Shown here one piece after another: positions 15,988 to 21,955 of a stretch of DNA of 34,409 nt. The DNA lies in assembly GCF_000682675.1 (NCBI RefSeq), contig NZ_AWFA01000026.1, forward strand, positions 1 through 34,409, in the 5' to 3' direction. The DNA is from Hyphomonas pacifica (GTDB lineage Bacteria; Pseudomonadota; Alphaproteobacteria; Caulobacterales; Hyphomonadaceae). Position numbers and translations under genes: made by a program. Each line of letters opens with the position of its first letter. Position 1 is the stretch's first letter. The notes below the pieces were generated by a model, which saw only the letters and a list, made by a program, of their open reading frames with translations, was not told the DNA's origin and did not search any database.

Positions 15988-17385
15988 ATGATGAATTTCA
16001 AATCCTCGCTGAAGGCTCTGGGTGCGGCTACGCTGCTCGGCCTCGGCTCGTTCGCGGTATCTGCTCCGGCAACCGCGCAATCACTTCAAGACGTTCTCGC
16101 GAAGGTCAAACAGGACTCCAACCAGATGACGGCTGAAGACCAGCAGCGTCTGCGTGAGTTCCAGTCCGACACGGCTGCTCAAGAAGCCAAGATGGCTGAC
16201 GCCCGTGGCGCTCTGAATGCTGCAGAAGCTCGTGGGCGCGCCCTCAGCGCACAGTTCGACGCCAACGAAGCCACGCTGGCAGATCTGGAAAGCCAGGTTT
16301 CCGAACAGGCTGGTGACTTTCAGGAACTGCTCGGCCAGTTCCGTACCGCTGCTGGCGAAACCATGCCGGAGATTGCGAACTCCTTCGCAAACTTCGACTA
16401 TCAGGGCCGCGTTGAAGGCATCGCCGAAATCGCTGAAGCTCGTACCCTTCCGAACCGCACTCAGCTTGAGCGTCTTCCGAAAGCCATGCTTCAGGAAATG
16501 ATCGCTCAGTCCGAAGTCAAATCCTTCAACGCAATGGTTGACGGTATTGGTCCGGATGCATCCAACGCTGACGCTGAAATCATGCGCGTCGGTGTGTTCA
16601 CCGCGGCGACGGTTGACGGCACGAAGTTCATCGAAGTCAAAAAGAAAGACGACGGTGAAACCTTCCTCCAGGTCTTTGCGAAACAGCCTTCCGGCGCTTA
16701 CGCATCTTCCATGAAAAGCCTGATCAATGCTGGCCCGGACCAACTGGTCCGCGCACCGGTTGACCCGTCCAAGGGTAACCTGTTCGGCATCCTCGGCGAC
16801 CTGCCGGTCCTGTCTGACCGCATCAAGCAAGGTGGTCCGGTTGGTGCCGTGATCATGGCTCTGCTGGCTGTTGGCCTGCTGCTCGGCATCTACAAGATCT
16901 TCATGCTGTTCACGATGGGCGGCGCAATGCGCAAGACGGCGAAAACCCGTCAGGCTGGCGACGGCAACCCGCTGGCTCGTGTGTTCGAAGTCTACGAACA
17001 GAACAAGCAGAACGATATCGAAACGCTGGAACTCAAGCTCGACGAGCAAATCCTGCGTGAGAGCCCGCGCATCGAGCGCTTCAACGACATCATCAAGGTT
17101 CTTGCTGCTGTCGCACCGCTGCTCGGTCTGCTCGGTACGGTTATCGGTATGATCATCACCTTCACCTCGATCACGATCTACGGTGCAGGCGATCCGAAAC
17201 TGATGGCTGGTGGTATCTCCGTTGCCCTTATGACCACGGTGTTCGGTCTTGTGGCTGCTATCCCGCTCCTTCTGGTTCACGCCATCGCGGCCTCCATGGC
17301 ACGTGGCAACCAGCAGATCCTCGACGAACAGGCCGCTGGCCTCGTCGCCGAGAAAGCGGAATCCCTGCGCGGGGCGGTGGCGTAA
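15988..17385 (+). CDS. Long MotA/TolQ/ExbB proton-channel protein with periplasmic domain (TtpC-like)
   Basis: 465-residue inner-membrane protein. A signal peptide (1-30, 'APATAQ') is followed by a roughly 250-residue periplasmic part with a coiled coil (about 45-120, 'AQEAKMADARGALNAAEARG'). The C-terminus is an ExbB/TolQ channel module: TM1 about 286-308, a cytoplasmic region, TM2 about 371-395 ('APLLGLLGTVIGMI') and TM3 about 408-434 ('GGISVALMTTVFGLVAAIP'). This architecture equals TtpC of Vibrio TonB2 systems, which is needed along with the ordinary ExbB2/ExbD2 for iron-siderophore uptake. AGAGG lies shortly before the start. Coding bias is strong, implying high expression. It lies between DUF3450 and a short ExbB; it probably couples proton flow to a periplasmic partner such as DUF3450 (inference). 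Confidence 0.9.
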   Translation: MMNFKSSLKALGAATLLGLGSFAVSAPATAQSLQDVLAKVKQDSNQMTAEDQQRLREFQSDTAAQEAKMADARGALNAAEARGRALSAQFDANEATLADLESQVSEQAGDFQELLGQFRTAAGETMPEIANSFANFDYQGRVEGIAEIAEARTLPNRTQLERLPKAMLQEMIAQSEVKSFNAMVDGIGPDASNADAEIMRVGVFTAATVDGTKFIEVKKKDDGETFLQVFAKQPSGAYASSMKSLINAGPDQLVRAPVDPSKGNLFGILGDLPVLSDRIKQGGPVGAVIMALLAVGLLLGIYKIFMLFTMGGAMRKTAKTRQAGDGNPLARVFEVYEQNKQNDIETLELKLDEQILRESPRIERFNDIIKVLAAVAPLLGLLGTVIGMIITFTSITIYGAGDPKLMAGGISVALMTTVFGLVAAIPLLLVHAIAASMARGNQQILDEQAAGLVAEKAESLRGAVA

Positions 17386-17421
17386 GCCACCCCCCTCGTT
17401 CAGTTCGAGGAGTAACCCGAT

Positions 17422-17931
17422 ATGGGTTTTGCAGAATTACAAGCTTTCCTCGATCGTGGCGGTCCAGTGTTGCTGGTCATTATGCTCGCAACATTCTTCA
17501 TGTGGGGTCTGATCCTGGAACGGTTGTTCTACTTCAGATTTGCCCACAAACAGGTGGCCGCAGAAGCGATTGCGGAGTGGCGTTCGCGCTCCGACAGGAA
17601 ATCCCGACTCGCTCACTGGGTGAAAGACAAGCTGGTCTCTGAAGTCCGCATGAAAGCGGAACAGAATGTCCAGCTGACCAAGGCCATGGTGGCGCTCGCG
17701 CCGCTGCTCGGTCTGCTCGGCACGGTGACCGGCATGGTTGCAGTGTTCGACATCATGGCGATCACCAGCGGTGCAGATGCCAAGGCCATGTCGGCCGGTG
17801 TGTCTCGCGCAACGATCCCCACGATGGCCGGCATGGTCGCGTCTCTCTCAGGCATTCTTTTCACGTCCGGTATGGACCGCCGGGTTAGCCGTTCGGTTCA
17901 ACAGGTAGAAGACGCGATGGAGATTGGCTGA
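17422..17931 (+). CDS. exbB: ExbB-type proton channel subunit (short)
   Basis: 169-residue MotA/TolQ/ExbB protein. TM1 (about 13-38, 'GGPVLLVIMLATFFMWGLI'), a cytoplasmic helical region (about 40-85), TM2 (about 88-110, 'ALAPLLGLLGTVTGMV') and TM3 (about 131-150, 'TIPTMAGMVASLSGILF'). It is shorter than E. coli ExbB (244), as is usual for ExbB of TonB2-type systems. With ExbD it forms the inner-membrane channel that harvests the proton motive force for TonB. GAGGAG lies 9 nt before the start. The stop TGA overlaps the following exbD ATG by one base, so translation is coupled. Its TM2 shares 'APLLGLLGTV.GM' with the long ExbB just upstream. Confidence 0.92.
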   Translation: MGFAELQAFLDRGGPVLLVIMLATFFMWGLILERLFYFRFAHKQVAAEAIAEWRSRSDRKSRLAHWVKDKLVSEVRMKAEQNVQLTKAMVALAPLLGLLGTVTGMVAVFDIMAITSGADAKAMSAGVSRATIPTMAGMVASLSGILFTSGMDRRVSRSVQQVEDAMEIG

Positions 17932-18347
17932 TGCGAGGACGTACCCAAAGAGCCCCAGAAGAGGCGAATGTTGACCTCACCCCAATGTTGGACGTGGTCT
18001 TCATCCTGCTCATCTTCTTCATCGTGACGTCGACTTTTGCCCAGGAAGAAACGCTGGGTCTTGAGCCGCCGCCACCACCGGCGCCAGAGACGGACCAACA
18101 GAACCAGGTTCCTGCCATTTTGATCTATATTGATGAGTCCAATCTCATCACAGTGAATGGCCGAGCGACCGATATTGGATCTGTTCGTGCAAATATCGAG
18201 CGTGTTCGGGCCGAGAACCCGGAAAGCCAGGTTGTTATCCAGGCTCATCCGAAGTCCAAAAACGGTGTGATCGTTCTGATCCGGGACGCCGCATATAGCG
18301 CTGGTTACACGACAGGGGTTAACCTTGTCCTGTCCCAGACAGAGTAG
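17931..18347 (+). CDS. exbD: ExbD-type biopolymer transport protein (first copy)
   Basis: 138-residue ExbD/TolR protein. A short cytoplasmic N-terminus leads to 'NVDLTPMLDVVFILLIFFIV' (13-32), where D21 is the proton-carrying Asp equivalent to E. coli ExbD D25. Residues after the membrane segment contain an unusual Pro-rich stretch ('LEPPPPPAPE') before the periplasmic ExbD domain, which the second ExbD lacks. It forms the channel with ExbB and shares a base with its stop codon. Length is typical (about 135-145). The two consecutive ExbDs differ clearly outside the membrane segment, so this is an old duplication rather than a recent one. Confidence 0.92.
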   Translation: MRGRTQRAPEEANVDLTPMLDVVFILLIFFIVTSTFAQEETLGLEPPPPPAPETDQQNQVPAILIYIDESNLITVNGRATDIGSVRANIERVRAENPESQVVIQAHPKSKNGVIVLIRDAAYSAGYTTGVNLVLSQTE

Positions 18348-18359
18348 GAGGAGCACGAT

Positions 18360-18776
18360 ATGGCACGCAGAAAACGTCAAGCTGCTTCCGGTGGTGGTGC
18401 CGAGGATGATGTCAACCTCACGCCAATGCTGGACGTGGTGTTCATCCTGCTGATCTTCTTCATTGTGACGGCACAATTCATCAAGGAGCCTGGTGTTCCG
18501 ATTGTCCGTCCGGAAGTGGATAACAAGGCCCAGGCCAAGCCTCTGGCTATCCTGGTCGCCATCAACGCGGAGAGTGAGATCTATATCGACAAAAAGGTCG
18601 TGGATCCCGACGAAGTGTCTTTCACCATCAAACAGATGCGCGAAGACAATCCACGTGGTAAGATTGTTGTTCAGGCAGACGTAAACTCTGAAGCTGAAGT
18701 CCTGGTTGATCTCATGGAGGCCATCAACAAGATCGATGGTGCGACAGTGATCGATATTTCGGCGAAGAGAGATTAG
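18360..18776 (+). CDS. exbD: ExbD-type biopolymer transport protein (second copy)
   Basis: 138-residue paralogue of the preceding gene. Basic N-terminus (MARRKRQ), a Gly-rich linker, then 'VNLTPMLDVVFILLIFFIVT' with the key Asp at D25. The periplasmic part runs 'EPGVPIVRPEVDNKAQAKP' and ends 'NKIDGATVIDISAKRD'. The membrane segment is nearly identical to the first copy, but the periplasmic domains differ strongly, so the two probably have different contacts: either a mixed ExbD dimer in one ExbB pentamer or one ExbD for each of the two ExbBs. GTAGGAGGAG precedes the ATG. The tonB gene follows after 9 nt. Confidence 0.92.
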   Translation: MARRKRQAASGGGAEDDVNLTPMLDVVFILLIFFIVTAQFIKEPGVPIVRPEVDNKAQAKPLAILVAINAESEIYIDKKVVDPDEVSFTIKQMREDNPRGKIVVQADVNSEAEVLVDLMEAINKIDGATVIDISAKRD

Positions 18777-18785
18777 GAGACCGCT

Positions 18786-19412
18786 ATGTTCAACAGTCCT
18801 TTCCTCCGCCTGCTGGTCGCTCTCGGAATTGCGGTTCCGGTTGTTTATCTTCTTTTCCTTCTGATGAGTGCGCTCATCAGCGTCAAGGAAGTCAAACTCG
18901 ACCAGAGCGAGCAGCGCGTGTTGACGGCGATCACGCCACAGAAGCAAGATACTGATGTGCGGGTGCGCCAGCGTTCCAAGCCGAAACGTATCGACTCGGC
19001 TCAGAAGCCGCCGCCGCCGCCGAAAGTGTCTGCCACCAAGTCGCAGATCAATCTGCCGACACCGAAAATTGAAGGTGCCGCGCCAACCGATCTGAACCTT
19101 GGCCGCATGGACTCTCTGGCCATTGATCCGGTTGCCATCTCTGACCGGGATGCCCAGCCGATCCGTCCGCCAATGCCATCTTATCCGCAACGTGCGGCTG
19201 AGCGCGGCATTGAGGGCACCTGTGAAGTTCGCTTTGATGTTGATACACGCGGCAAGCCGTACAACATCCAGGCAACATGCTCGGATAGCGTGTTTACACG
19301 TGAAGCTGAGCGCGCAGTTGGCCGGGTGGAATTTGCGCCGAAGATCATTCGGGGTAAGGCCGCTGAGCGTCGCAACGTGGTCTATCCGCTGGAGTTCAAA
19401 CTGTCCAACTAA
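18786..19412 (+). CDS. tonB: TonB-family energy transducer (first copy)
   Basis: 208-residue protein spanning the periplasm from the inner membrane. The N-terminal membrane anchor (about 7-32, 'LLVALGIAVPVVYLLFLLMS') is followed by a basic, only briefly Pro-rich linker ('QKPPPPPKV') and a TonB C-terminal domain (about 120-208, from 'RPPMPSYPQRAAERGIEG' to 'VYPLEFKLSN'). Two cysteines in that domain ('EGTCEVRF' and 'ATCSDS') also occur at the same places in the second TonB. The linker is short compared with E. coli TonB (239 residues). It transmits energy from ExbB/ExbD to outer-membrane receptors; none of those is in the window. Last gene before a strong terminator, with AGGAG upstream of its ATG. 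Confidence 0.9.
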   Translation: MFNSPFLRLLVALGIAVPVVYLLFLLMSALISVKEVKLDQSEQRVLTAITPQKQDTDVRVRQRSKPKRIDSAQKPPPPPKVSATKSQINLPTPKIEGAAPTDLNLGRMDSLAIDPVAISDRDAQPIRPPMPSYPQRAAERGIEGTCEVRFDVDTRGKPYNIQATCSDSVFTREAERAVGRVEFAPKIIRGKAAERRNVVYPLEFKLSN

Positions 19413-19436
19413 GGACAAGGTGAATTCAAGACTAAG

Positions 19437-19467
19437 AAAAGGGCGTCCTTCGGGACGCCCTTTTTCT
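19437..19467 (+). terminator. Rho-independent terminator after exbD-tonB
   Basis: Perfect 8-bp stem GGGCGTCC (19441-19448), TTCG tetraloop, GGACGCCC (19453-19460), followed by TTTTT. Four As in front extend the pairing. It ends the exb-tonB operon before the second tonB. Confidence 0.93.
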
Positions 19468-19526
19468 TTGTTTTACATGAGTTTTTTGGTCGGGCGCATG
19501 AGATTATTTTTCGGGATAGAAACCTC

Positions 19527-19554
19527 TTTACGCTAGGTAATAGTTATGTAATAT
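19527..19554 (+). promoter_or_regulatory. Probable promoter of the second tonB
   Basis: -35 TTTACG (19527-19532), 16-nt spacer, -10 TAATAT (19549-19554), each 4 of 6 matches to sigma-70. Expected start near 19561, about 25 nt before the GTG start codon. The stretch is AT-rich compared with the flanks. Confidence 0.4.
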
Positions 19555-19561
19555 TATTACA
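19547..19561. promoter_or_regulatory. Perfect 15-bp palindrome TGTAATA-T-TATTACA, candidate operator
   Basis: Two 7-bp arms around one base, overlapping the predicted -10 box of the second tonB, a position suited to a repressor. The spacing and size resemble Zur/Fur-family or TetR-type half-sites, but the regulator is unknown. Confidence 0.5.
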
Positions 19562-19571
19562 ATAATTTTAT

Positions 19572-19578
19572 GAGGAGG
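19572..19578 (+). promoter_or_regulatory. Shine-Dalgarno GAGGAGG fixing the GTG start of the second tonB
   Basis: The site lies 7 nt before GTG 19586. It argues for that GTG and against the out-of-frame ATG codons at 19570 and 19579 and the later in-frame ATGs. Confidence 0.75.
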
Positions 19579-19585
19579 ATGCTAC

Positions 19586-20272
19586 GTGACAACATCAACG
19601 ATGTCTCACATGCCGGGCAAGTTTGCCAGGGCGTGGTCACCCTGGTTGATGAATGCTCGGCAGCGGCTGTTGGCTTCTGCACTGCCGGCAGCATTGGTCA
19701 CGGCAGGCCTGTTTGGCGCGATGACAGGACTGATCCAGGTCAGGGAGGTTCAACTGGCACCTGCCGAGACGCGCATCCTTGAAAGTATAGTCTATTCCCA
19801 TGAAGAGCCGTCGGATGTGATATACAGGCATGAGTTTCCTGCCATCCCAGAAGCTGCGACCCCACCGCCGCCGCCTCAGGTCAGCGCGGCGTCCAAGGGG
19901 GTATCCATGCCGCCAATAGTTCTGGCGGGAAGCGCACCGCAAGGACTTCCGATTGATCACATCAAACCTATACTAACCGGACCCCAGCCCATAGGGGACC
20001 GTATTGCAACGGCTGTCCGGCTGCCCATGCCAACATATCCCGCCTCGGCGGTATCCAGAGGGTTGGAGGGAGATTGCGATGTGCGCTTTGATATCGCGCC
20101 TCGTGGAACGCCCTTCAACGTGAAGGCAAATTGCACGCATTCCATCTTCGAATCGGAGGCCCGCAGGGCTGTCGAGCGGGCCGAGTTTCTGCCTCAAATT
20201 GTGAACGGTCACGCGGTTGAGTCGTATGGAGCGGTTTACCCCTTGGAGTTTCGCTTTGATTCGGGCCGATAA
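19586..20272 (+). CDS. TonB-family energy transducer (second, divergent copy)
   Basis: 228-residue paralogue of the preceding tonB. N-terminal membrane anchor about 29-52 ('LASALPAALVTAGLFGAMTG'), short 'TPPPPPQVSA' linker, and TonB C-terminal domain about 135-226 ('RLPMPTYPASAVSRGLEG' to 'VYPLEFRF'). In the C-terminal domain roughly half the residues equal the first copy, including both cysteines ('EGDCDVRF', 'ANCTHS'). GTG start with a strong Shine-Dalgarno. Unlike its neighbours it uses many ATA, AGG and CTA codons and lies behind a terminator with its own AT-rich promoter and palindrome, so it is probably expressed separately and at a lower or conditional level. It may address a different receptor set through the same ExbB/ExbD. 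Confidence 0.88.
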   Translation: MTTSTMSHMPGKFARAWSPWLMNARQRLLASALPAALVTAGLFGAMTGLIQVREVQLAPAETRILESIVYSHEEPSDVIYRHEFPAIPEAATPPPPPQVSAASKGVSMPPIVLAGSAPQGLPIDHIKPILTGPQPIGDRIATAVRLPMPTYPASAVSRGLEGDCDVRFDIAPRGTPFNVKANCTHSIFESEARRAVERAEFLPQIVNGHAVESYGAVYPLEFRFDSGR

Positions 20273-20296
20273 TAATGAAAACTCTGTAGTACAGCG

Positions 20297-20326
20297 TTGA
20301 CGCAGAAGGCTGCATGGACCCATATT
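20297..20326 (+). promoter_or_regulatory. Possible promoter of the TPR gene
   Basis: TTGACG (20297-20302) and CATATT (20321-20326) with an 18-nt spacer, 143 nt upstream of the ATG. The -10 is weak; a second -10-like TATAAA is at 20381-20386 but lacks a matching -35. Confidence 0.3.
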
Positions 20327-20360
20327 CACCATGAAACGCTACAGATTTGTACATGGCAGA

Positions 20361-20393
20361 CGCGCGCGCATAAAAAGCGTTATAAAGCGCGCG
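20361..20393 (+). promoter_or_regulatory. GC-stem hairpin with AT-rich loop in the TPR gene leader
   Basis: Arms CGCGCGC (20361-20367) and GCGCGCG (20387-20393) pair over a 19-nt AT-rich loop. It has no T-tract, so it is not a terminator. It may stabilise the mRNA 5' region or be a protein site. Confidence 0.4.
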
Positions 20394-20468
20394 GAAGTCC
20401 TTGATCCTGCCGGTCAATTCCGGTTGAAAGAGCTGAACCCCGCGGGTCCTGCGGACAGGAGAGGAAAT

Positions 20469-21872
20469 ATGGGATTTAAAGCAACCCTCAAAGGTGCCGT
20501 CTTTGCCGGCATGATGGTCGCCTTCGGTGCGGGCGCTGCAGCAGCGCAAACGTGTGAAGAAACTCAATTCTCGTCGAAAACAGGTGAAATTTACCTGAAG
20601 GCTGAACAGGCCGCGATGGGAGAGAAGAACTTTGCCGCTGCAGCCCAGGCAATGAGCCAGCTTAAGTCGATGGAGCTGAACTGCTACGAAGAGGGCGCTG
20701 TCCTCAAGCTGTCTGCTTACATCAACATTGAGCGTGGCGACCGCCAGGCTGCTGTGCGCGACCTGCTCACGGCCCTCGAGAAAGGCTATATCCCCCAAAA
20801 GGATGCTGCCGGAACCTATTACAACATCGCCCAAATCTACCTTCAGGATGAAAACGTCGACAAGGCGCTTGAGTACATGAAGAAATGGCAACAGGCTGGT
20901 GGACAGCCTGATCGTCAGCAGAAGTGGCAGCTGGCCGTGCTGTATCAGCGCGTCGATGATTTCAAGACCGCCATCAAGTGGGCTGAAGAAGTCAAACGCG
21001 ACGACGGCAGCAAGAACTACAAGCAGGAAGTCTATGACCTGCTGATCTATCTGTACAACCAGGTGGATGATAAGGCGAAGCTGGCTTCCATCCTTGAAGA
21101 AGTCCTCGTTCGCAACCCCACAGAGCGTAAGTATTGGGATGCGATTGCCGGTAATTATTATGCCGCAAACGAAGAGCGCAAAGCGTTCGAAGTTCAGAAA
21201 GCCATGTATCTTGCTGGTCTGTTGACCAAGGAAGAAGAAATCATGCGCGTTGTGAACTTCTACAACCGCTTCAACGCGCCTTACCACGCCGCCAAAATCC
21301 TTGAAAAAGAGATGAATGCTGGCCGTGTCAGCAAGAACCTCGACCATCTGGAGCTTCTGGCGAACCTGTATCAGGTCGCTCGCGAGCACGAGAAAGCCAT
21401 TCCGGTGATCCGCCAGGCTGCTGATGCCGGCGGCGGCGGTGCGATGTATGAGCGTCTTGGCCGTTCCTATGCTGACCTCCAGCAATGGGACGAAACCGAA
21501 AACGCCTTGCAGAAAGCCCTTCAAATGGGCGGCGTGAAAGACCGCGGCACAGCTTGGGTCATGATCGGCCAGTCCCGTTATGAACGCGGTGACCGCTCTG
21601 GTGCCCGTGAAGCCTTCCGCCAGGCTGGCAACCGTGCTGGCAGCAGCTGGATTCAGTTCATGAACTCCGAAGAAGCCACGGCATCTGCTCTGGTCTGCTT
21701 CGAGGTTCAGGCCGCTTATCTTAACGTAGAGAACGAAGCGAAGATCTGTAAGCGCCTCGCTGTTCTCGGCGAAGACAATGTGCCAGAGAACTGCAAATCG
21801 GTTCCGGAGCGCCTGAAGGCAGCCCAGGAGAAGTTCCAGGCAACGCCAGAGTGTAAAGCTCAGGCCAGCTAA
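20469..21872 (+). CDS. Periplasmic TPR-repeat protein of the TonB system
   Basis: 467-residue exported protein. Signal peptide 1-26 ('AAAAQTCEE' boundary). At least five TPR-like helix pairs are visible, for example around 'TYYNIAQIYLQDENVDKALE', 'KWQLAVLYQRVDDFKTAIKW', 'LELLANLYQVAREHEKAIPV', 'MYERLGRSYADLQQWDETEN' and 'AWVMIGQSRYERGDRSGARE'. Four or more Cys (including near both ends) could form disulfides. TPR proteins close TonB2/TtpC gene clusters in Vibrio and Shewanella, so this is likely a periplasmic scaffold for that machine (inference). The ATG at 20469 has AGGAGAGG just upstream and begins the signal peptide; an in-frame ATG at 20331 would bury it. Codon use is highly biased, like the exb genes. 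A strong bidirectional terminator follows. Confidence 0.87.
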   Translation: MGFKATLKGAVFAGMMVAFGAGAAAAQTCEETQFSSKTGEIYLKAEQAAMGEKNFAAAAQAMSQLKSMELNCYEEGAVLKLSAYINIERGDRQAAVRDLLTALEKGYIPQKDAAGTYYNIAQIYLQDENVDKALEYMKKWQQAGGQPDRQQKWQLAVLYQRVDDFKTAIKWAEEVKRDDGSKNYKQEVYDLLIYLYNQVDDKAKLASILEEVLVRNPTERKYWDAIAGNYYAANEERKAFEVQKAMYLAGLLTKEEEIMRVVNFYNRFNAPYHAAKILEKEMNAGRVSKNLDHLELLANLYQVAREHEKAIPVIRQAADAGGGGAMYERLGRSYADLQQWDETENALQKALQMGGVKDRGTAWVMIGQSRYERGDRSGAREAFRQAGNRAGSSWIQFMNSEEATASALVCFEVQAAYLNVENEAKICKRLAVLGEDNVPENCKSVPERLKAAQEKFQATPECKAQAS

Positions 21873-21893
21873 GGCTTCCAAAACGGAATAAAG

Positions 21894-21927
21894 AAAAAGC
21901 CTCGGTTTCTGACCGGGGCTTTTTTTC
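21894..21927. terminator. Bidirectional rho-independent terminator
   Basis: Stem AAAAAGCCTCGGT (21894-21906) with ACCGGGGCTTTTT (21912-21924), one G-T wobble, 5-nt loop, T-tract on the plus strand and A-tract before it giving Ts on the minus strand. It serves the TPR gene and the convergent VWA gene. Confidence 0.92.
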
Positions 21928-21955
21928 ATGCTTTGATGTGTGTGTGGCTTGGCGG

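Noticed and set aside
18061-18090. CCG/GCC-rich runs in exbD and tonB genes as possible DNA repeats
   Set aside because: They simply encode short polyproline linkers in frame.
17898-19418. Long minus-strand open frame of 506 codons opposite the exbD and tonB genes
   Set aside because: It lies fully against recognised genes, gives a composition rich in Arg, His and Asp with no family features, and arises from codon bias on the other strand.
20115-21929. Minus-strand open frame of 604 codons opposite the TPR gene
   Set aside because: The plus strand has a signal peptide, ribosome-binding site and TPR motifs; the minus frame spans the terminator and has no recognisable domain.
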